Assembly: GCA_012934845.2 (NCBI GenBank)
Contig: WNNJ02003773.1
Span: 1-64,000 of the forward strand
DNA from: Pomphorhynchus laevis
Lineage: Eukaryota > Acanthocephala > Palaeacanthocephala > Echinorhynchida > Pomphorhynchidae
Direction: 5' to 3'
Length of the DNA: 64,000 nucleotides
The notes under the pieces are model-generated. The model worked only from the letters and a program-made list of their open reading frames with translations. It was not told the origin of the DNA and made no database searches. Positions 56,946-64,000 of the stretch are shown here, one piece after another. Numbering within the stretch: position 1 is the first letter of the stretch; every line of letters begins with the position of its first letter. The translations under genes and the position numbers were made by a program.

Positions 56946-57364
56946 GTTGAAGTTTATCGTCACATAGGATGACTGGGAATACATAGCGACTCTGAATATC
57001 GTAAGAATTATTCGGTTCTATTTCTTGGTCTAATGAAGATATATAGAATGCTTTCTGATATTTACGCCTCCTTGTGGGGAAAACATAGTAATTTATTTAT
57101 GAGTACACTATTTGGTGTCTCAGGGAAGGTGTAACAACAAATTATATTTAATATATTTGTACACTTGAAAGTGTTCCTGTAAAACAGCATTTCTATTAAA
57201 AAGAATTTAGTGCCTGATGCATGGTTCAACTGTAATACGAACTGCCATGCACAGAGCTTATGCTAAATTCCATCTGATGATTTAGATTAAGTATAGTTCT
57301 GTTTTTCGAGCTTTAAACTTTGTTTAAGCGTGTGTTAAGGTACCTATAGATGATTATTAAAGTC

Positions 57365-57406
57365 ACGGTACTGTTGAGCTCCGTTAGAGCGAAACGCGTA
57401 TACCGT
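57365..57406 (+). ncRNA. Hammerhead ribozyme copy 2, core-altered
   Basis: ACGGTA, CTGTTGA, GCTC CGTTA GAGC, GAAAC, GC, GTA, TACCGT. Stems I and II are perfect; the conserved box reads CTGTTGA instead of CTGANGA. Confidence 0.8.
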
Positions 57407-57824
57407 TGTTGAAGTTTTCGTCACACAAGGATGACTGGGAATACGTAGCGACTTTGAATATCGTAAGAATTATTCGGTTCTATTTCTTAGTCTGATGAGG
57501 ATATATAGGATGCTGCCTTGTGTTTATGCCTATTTATGAGGAAAATATAGTGATTTATTTACGAGTACACCATTAAGTGTCCCAGGGCAGGTGTAACAAC
57601 AAATTATATTTTATATATTTGTACACTTTAAAGTGCCCTGTTAAACAGCATTTCTATTGAAAGGAATTTAGTGCCTGATACATGGTTAAGCTGCATTACG
57701 CTTTACCATGCACAGAGCTTATGCTAAATTCCCTCTTATGATTCAGATTAAGGGTAGTTCTGTTTTTCGAGCCTTAACACTGTTTAAGCGTGTATTAAGG
57801 TGCCTATAGATGATTATTAAAGTC

Positions 57825-57866
57825 ACGGTACTGATAAGCTTCGTAAGAGCGAAACGCGTATACCGT
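57825..57866 (+). ncRNA. Hammerhead ribozyme copy 3, core-altered
   Basis: ACGGTA, CTGATAA, GCTT CGTAA GAGC, GAAAC, GC, GTA, TACCGT. Stem I is perfect; the conserved box reads CTGATAA and stem II has one G-T pair. Confidence 0.8.
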
Positions 57867-58106
57867 TGTGGAAGTTTGTCGTCACACAATAGGATGACTG
57901 GGCATACATAGCGACTTTGAATATTGCGATAATAATTCGGTTCCATTTCTTGGTCTGATGTTATATATAGAATGGTGCCTGGTGTGTATGCCTCCTTATG
58001 GGAGAAAAGTGATATATATATTACAAACAATAAAATATCATAAATATAAAAAGAATAAAATAAATATGATCTTTGAGTCATTCTATGCTTGACGACAAAC
58101 TTCACA

Positions 58107-58148
58107 ACGGTATACGCGTTTCGCTCTTACGGAGATCATCAGTACCGT
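58107..58148 (-). ncRNA. Hammerhead ribozyme copy 4, intact core
   Basis: On the minus strand: ACGGTA, CTGATGA, TCTC CGTAA GAGC, GAAAC, GC, GTA, TACCGT. Box and GAAA are intact, stem I is 6 bp, stem III is the minimal A-U/C-G pair, cleavage would follow GUA. The first stem II pair is U/C instead of G-C, which may reduce activity. Confidence 0.85.
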
Positions 58149-58547
58149 AACTTCAATAATCATTCATAGCCACCTTAACACACGCTTAGACGGTGTTAAG
58201 GCTCGAAAAACAAAACTATTATTAATCTGAATCATCAGAGGGAATTTAGCATAAGCTCTGTGCATGGCAGTGACTATTACAGTTTAACCATGCATCAGGC
58301 ACTAAATTCTTTTTAATAGAAATGCTGTTTTACAGGGATACTTTCAAATGTACAAATATATAAAATATAATTTGTTGTTACACCTGCCCTTGGACACTCA
58401 CTGGTGTACTCATAAATAAATCACTATGCTTTCCTCATGAGGAGGCATGAACACCAGGCAGCATTCTATATATCTTCATCAGACCAAGATATAGAATCGA
58501 ATTATTCTCGCAATATTCAAAGTTGATGGGCATACGTAGCGACTTTA

Positions 58548-61500
58548 TTAATTTGGTCACAAAAGGCTATCCGATTTTTAATACGTCGGTAAAGTAGCCC
58601 TTTTGCAATATATAACCAATGAAGTATATCGTTTCGTGTTCTGATTGCAAAAACGTTGTTTCCGTTGCTTCGGTTCTCAGAGATAAGATCAGTTTTATTC
58701 ATTAGATAATTTATTTAAAAAGCTCATAGTTTTAGGTTAAACAATTTAAATGATTTAAATGATACCCAAATTAAAGGGTAAATTAGCACCTTATATTAAC
58801 TTCAAAAATTATGATTAATGAAATTATAGGAGATTAAAACGAGTTTCACATATATGGCTAGCTGTGCTGATAATTAAAAAGGACAGCAAAAGTTACTGTC
58901 GTTCAAATCCATTTAAATCTAGGACTATATGTATAAGTGTGTACCGTGTGTCAGTACACACTTAACACAATTTGTGTTCTTCAGCACAGGTCGTTGGAGT
59001 AACATTGGCGTAAATTGCAATTTAATCGAAAATATTAATCACGTTTAAAATCAATAAATTTCATAAATGATTTCCAATAATGAATCTCATTGATTGTTTT
59101 ACGCTTTATATATATAGGTCGACAAACTTATGGGTTTCATATGTTCCTTAAGGTTAAATCTGTTAGACAAACAACTAAATGAAATCGAGATGCTCAATTA
59201 GAACTCGATTTTATACGCACACCTAGAGAATTTTCCACGTATATCCTGCTTAAAATAACACAAAAATTGCTAGTAATGCCTATGAAATAATAAAGAATCA
59301 AAGCGTAAGGCAACTATATTTTATTAAACGAGATTAATATTATTAATATTATTATAATATTGTTTGATTTACGTTATTTAAACAAATTCAAATAGGTCGA
59401 CAAGCCTGATAATCTGACCTTAGCAAGCAAATCCGAATCGCAACCGTAGTAATATAGCGATAATTAATTTAATTAAATCATTATATATTTTACCTTTTAA
59501 GAGCATTGATTACTAATTTATTTTAGTAAAAAAATTAATAATTGCAATTATATTGCAATTGTAAAAAAATATTTTAATATTTTAAAAAATATTAAAATTG
59601 TAAAATTTTAATATTAATAAATATTATAATATTTAATATATATAATTTTATATATAATTTAATATTTTTTATATTAAAAAATATTAAAAATATTAAAGTT
59701 GGGAATAATAGCAATGTAATACAGCAAAAATGTAAATCTCAACTCAATTTCAAAAAGATAAAGTGAAATTATTTATGAAAAGTTGATATTTTTGATATTT
59801 TAATCAAAAATTAATTTAAATTAATTTAATTATTTTAATTTAAATTACCATCATTGAAATTACAATATAATTACAATGCTGATCCAGCCCAATATTTAAA
59901 TCGAATTGTAAAATCTTTCGCTTAGTGATTAGTCTTAATACTAGAAGAAAGAAGCAACCGTTTTTTATGACAAGACGTTTATTGTAATATATGACAAGAC
60001 GTTTTTTAAAATGACAAAACGCGGAATGCTTTCAAAATTCTGTTGAACTTGATTAATAAACCAAAGTTTGTAAAAAATTTTGATATGAAATGTAGATAAC
60101 TGTAAAATTTCAATTTAATTAATTTTGTGCTTAAATTTAAGTTTTAATTTTTATTAACTAATTTTTGATAGCCTCTTAGTACATTTATTGTTTAATATGT
60201 ACAATAAATAAAATTTTAAATGATTATTTTTATTCCAAATCAAATAAAAAGTTTTATTACATTTGCTTATTTGTTTAAAAATAGATGAAACCGGAACTAA
60301 GTTTGTTTTACTGGTAACAGCTATTTATGAGTAAACCATTATGGTAGATATATCCTTGAAAAATCATAATAGAAGAACTTACGCAACATCTTAAAGCATC
60401 TAATTTTAACGAATTTAACGACGAATATAATGTCACAACCATATTAAGTTGAATTCACGGCAAAACAAAATGATACGTAACTTGTAAAATATTCAAAATT
60501 TAGATTTTCTAAGAGCGTACCAACGTGAAATTTTCTTCTAGAATTAAATAAAAAAGCAATATTTGTATTAAACAACATAAATCTTCTGTGAGTGATACCA
60601 GTTTTGAGAGAATTTCAGCATATATCTAAACTATAGAATTTTTTGATAACTAACTTATAAGGAAGAGAATCTATTAAATTCCTAAGCATGGTAATGTAGA
60701 GCAAAATCTCGAAAATAGGGTAGTACTATGTAAATGAGGTGATTGTCATACACAACGCACATCAAGAGGAAACACATGTTCCTGGTTTTCCATTTTTAGA
60801 TGAAAATTAGAGCATTTCTGATTTGGGCTATTTCAGCTCTACACAAATCCTGGAATTTTCAAAACAACTAGAAATTCTCATTTGCAATTTTTAGAGTCAA
60901 TTTCAGACTAACAATAAAATATTTAAGCTGTTAAAAGCAACTTATTGGCAAACTCTGTAAATTGGCTTAAAGTACTAAATAGTTCAAAATCTATAATTAT
61001 TTACTTTAGAATTTCAATGATAAAGTAACTTAGCAATTAACAGTTAATAAAAAATACTGAATATCATGTTAAAACTTCAGAAACCTGAGGTTTTTTTGCA
61101 TGAATTTTAATCCAAGCAACTGAATCTCGAACACCGGTTATTATATAAATTTATACATCAACATTTAAATCAACTTTTATACTTCAACATTTAAATTAAT
61201 TATGAAATATAAATAATAATTATTTTCAATGATAATTGCATACTCGAATTAATTTTATTAATTACGTTAGTAAACACTTGTTCAATATTAATAATTCGAG
61301 CAACTGAATCTCAAGCATTGGTTATATAAATTTATAATTTAATTTATTAATATTTATTAATGTTAAAGATCTAAAATATTCTCCTTAATATATAATCATA
61401 TCAGCTAGCTGAGTTTACTTATTTTAAACTATTTATAAATTGAATAATGATAAATAAAATAAATTATAAATAATAAATAATTATATAAGATTTTATATTA

Positions 61501-62225
61501 TAGATATTTACATAAAGTCAAAATTCAAATACAAATAACATTTAATCGGTTGTGTCTATTATTTGGATTGTTTGATTCATAACAATTATGTGGATTGGTT
61601 GATTGTATAAATTACATTCATTGAATCTTTATAATTTAAATTAGTCTTACATCAGCATCAACATTTAATGGCAAATAATACTTATCGTCATAATAGAGTG
61701 ATTTTGTAAATGGTGTGATAATGCCGGTTATATTAATTTATATTATTTTATCATAACACAAGTGTATCACATTTCATGTAAGCAGTTCATTTTGATCCTT
61801 GTACATTTCATCCTTATTAATAAATATATAATTTACGAAGATTAATATTTATAATGTATAATTTACAAAGAGACACAAGATGATTATTAAAAACAAGCTC
61901 AAAGTTTACCTCCTACTTACGCTTTCCTTGCATTATAGTTAACTACATTTCATTCCATATTTCGGATGGCTGTTGGTACGTTGTAAATCTGGAGAATATC
62001 TATCATTCACGTGATTGCGCTAACTTTTAATTTTTAATCACATGATAAAAGGCATAATCTACAGAATATAATAATTACATGATATAATATTATTATATCA
62101 TAATAATGTAGAGGAAATTTATTAGGGCACTGCGTCTCTCGACTTGGCCAAATGAAAGAAATTAAATAAAACATTGTGCAACGACTTCATTTGAGATAAT
62201 ATCAATATTTGATAGTCCACCGCTA
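58548..62225. other. AT-rich gene-free stretch
   Basis: No gene or RNA supported. 61390-61620 resembles the AT-rich PLE tail in reverse orientation (CAGCTAGCTGAGTTTACTTA). The rest shows only simple AT repeats. Confidence 0.55.
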
Positions 62226-62259
62226 GTTCCCAACAGGCAAAAGAAATTTAGCAGGTTTA

Positions 62260-64000
62260 TCAGGTTAGCCGTAAACTTAACCTATCGATCTCCTTCAAAG
62301 ATTTTTGCGCTAACACCGGGCACTCAAATACGTGGGATAAAGACTCACATCTATCACCACAGAAAAAACACACACACGAAACTCCACGTTTATGGACAGG
62401 TATGCGAGTGCAACAAAACTTGTCGTGATATCCGTGTAAAGAAACCCTCCAAACGAGGGGGCGTTTAGAAGCACACGGAGACTGCCAACTCGTTTGCGTA
62501 TTAACTGGTGAAGTGTACAGATGATGATCTAGCTTGCTAACCTTATCTGTAAAGTCTTTTTTATTTTGAATATAATGTACCGTATCTTGTGCTCCGATCA
62601 TATTTCGTAAATACTCCGTACATAACTCGACTTTAGATAAAACATAAACCGCAGTTGTCGAGCACTTTGGAGAGACGCCTACAACACGCTTAATGAATCT
62701 GCCTTTACATTTGTCGATCTGCGCAAAATTAGCCGTCGTGAGGTCCGTCCAGATTGCTGAAAGCGCGTACGACAAAATCGGTAGAAGCATGACATGAAAA
62801 TACTGAAGAGCACCACCAAAGGAAAGCTTACCTAAACATTTAACTCGCGAAGTGGCTATGACGATTTTCGCACATTTCTTTTCGATATGAAGCTTAAAAG
62901 ACCACCTACTTGTCAATAGCATCCCCAAATACGTGTATTGATTACTGAACTCTACCTTCCTGCTGTTTAAACTAATCTCGTCATGTGAGCACAATCTGCC
63001 ACCTTTACGAAACTTTACTACCTTTGTTTTATCGATATTGACTTCAATTAGATTATTTGAACAGTAGTTAGCTAGAGCAGTGGTTACGTTTTGAGCCGAT
63101 TCCAGATCTTTCGTTAGAATAACTAAGTCGTCCGCGTAAAGAACAGAACTTGAAGTTTGACATTCGTTTCTCAGATGAGACGGCAAATCATGGATATAAA
63201 CAGAGAAAAGGATAGGGCTGAGCGGATCTCCCTGCATCACACCGCGGCTAGCAATTATTGTGTCTGATGAAGTAAGTCCGTCGAAGACATTTAATGAATT
63301 GGCATAGAGGATATTGCCTAAGAGTTTCAGCATACGACCAGATATCCGGAAATCCATCGACAATTTACGGGTGAGTATTTCTCGATTAACCGAATCAAAG
63401 GCTTTTTTAAAGTCAACAAAGATAGCATATAAATGACTCTTGCGTTCGAATTGTAATAACACTTGTTCACGAACTACCTTGATTGCATCCACCGTTGATC
63501 GGTGAGGTCGGAAACCAAATTGTTCTGGCGGCAACAGATAATCACGGTGTTTCGATAATCGATTGGTTATAAGAGTGGACAAAAATTTATAGGTATGGTT
63601 TAGCAGGGCAATTCCACGGTACGAGTTGGTATCACTTATATCCCCTTTACCCTTATACATGATTTTTATTACAGCTTGCTTCCATGACACCGGCATTTGA
63701 TAACCGTATAGGATACAATTGAATAAATGTAGCCAATAACTCGATAATAAATAAAAGGAATCTTTAATTTGTTCAACACAAAGTTGGTCAGGGCCGGCCG
63801 CCTTATTATTAGACATAGAAAAGAGAGCAAGTTCCAATTCGGGCAATGAAAATGGAGCATTTAGTTGGTCATTGTCACTGTCCAAGCATGACAGTGTTAT
63901 CAGCGCATTATTACGACACATTGGGAGGTCATGTGAATTAACGAGAATATCGTTAAAGTGCTTAAACCAACGGTTCATCGGGATGCCAGAGGTACTAGCA
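62260..64000 (-). mobile_element. LINE ORF2 (RT and C-terminus), cut by window end
   Basis: A continuous minus-strand frame of at least 572 codons, still open at 64000. RT motifs: KAAGPDQLCVEQI, LPPEQFGFRPHRST, AIFVDFKKAFDSVNR (A), GVMQGDPLSPILFSVY (B), SVLYADDLVILTK (C), YTYLGMLLTSRWSF; C-terminal zinc motif CVCFFCGDRCESLSHVFEC. It is the same family as the 48-51 kb LINE, with no internal stop in the visible part, so it could be a recently active copy. The endonuclease and ORF1 would lie beyond the window. Confidence 0.92.

Larger units (their letters stand above)
56781..58547. repeat. Hammerhead-bearing repeat array, direct and inverted
   Basis: Units begin TGCCATGCACAGAGCTTATG. Unit 1 is 56781-57242, unit 2 57243-57703 and unit 3 57704-about 58012 (truncated), all direct, period 461-462 bp. 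After a 60-bp inverted LINE tail (58013-58072) come an inverted unit part (58073-58269), a further inverted partial unit (58270-about 58523) and a 25-bp direct scrap. Each full unit has one type I hammerhead. The layout resembles PLE terminal repeats or retrozyme arrays (known for several invertebrates), but no RT is attached. Confidence 0.9.

Overview
The window is strongly AT-rich eukaryotic DNA from an invertebrate animal. Two spliced animal signalling or adhesion genes lie on the minus strand, embedded in a dense mixture of LINEs, Penelope-like elements (PLEs), a tRNA-derived SINE, foldback elements and tandem arrays. Introns are of two sizes: about 43-56 bp, or hundreds to thousands of bp filled with repeats. 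The fast-evolving RAF protein, mini-introns, PLEs and hammerhead-ribozyme repeats would fit a flatworm-like or similarly fast-evolving lineage, but nothing here fixes the species.

Layout. 1-673: end of a 391-bp perfect tandem array. 2.56-13.17 kb (minus): an immunoglobulin/fibronectin-III cell-adhesion gene, seven exons with fully compatible splice phases; its introns hold LINE pieces, a foldback element and a SINE copy. 13.5-15.4 kb: PLE endonuclease debris and a cluster of SINE copies. 15.4-21.0 kb: almost only AT-rich DNA plus one foldback element. 21.0-26.4 kb: a PLE-linked repeat module, foldback elements, a reverse-transcriptase-associated C-terminal module and a PLE reverse transcriptase. 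26.4-34.1 kb: AT-rich DNA with PLE fragments and a perfect 189-bp tandem duplication.

34.10-55.94 kb (minus): a RAF-family protein kinase gene. I resolve fifteen exons from initiator Met to stop, 575 codons, with every splice phase consistent. It keeps a Ras-binding-like domain, the cysteine-rich C1 domain, both 14-3-3-type serine motifs and all core kinase catalytic residues. It departs from the family at its activation loop (Asp at the BRAF S602 position, Arg at T599, Met at V600, DMG for DFG), at the Ras-binding surface and at the first zinc ligand of C1. Its introns carry a 20-bp minisatellite of about 1 kb, a hAT-like MITE, PLE tails and several LINEs, including one with ORF1 and ORF2 in the same frame separated by a single TGA.

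56.78-58.55 kb: a tandem/inverted array of units of about 461 bp, each carrying a type I hammerhead ribozyme whose consensus folds perfectly. Related hammerhead-like cores occur in foldback elements at 17.9 and 23.3 kb and in the PLE-linked module at 5.6, 21 and 30 kb, so self-cleaving RNA motifs are a recurring theme of this mobile DNA. 62.26 kb to the end: the RT and C-terminal part of a second LINE of the same family as the 48-51 kb copy, running off the window.
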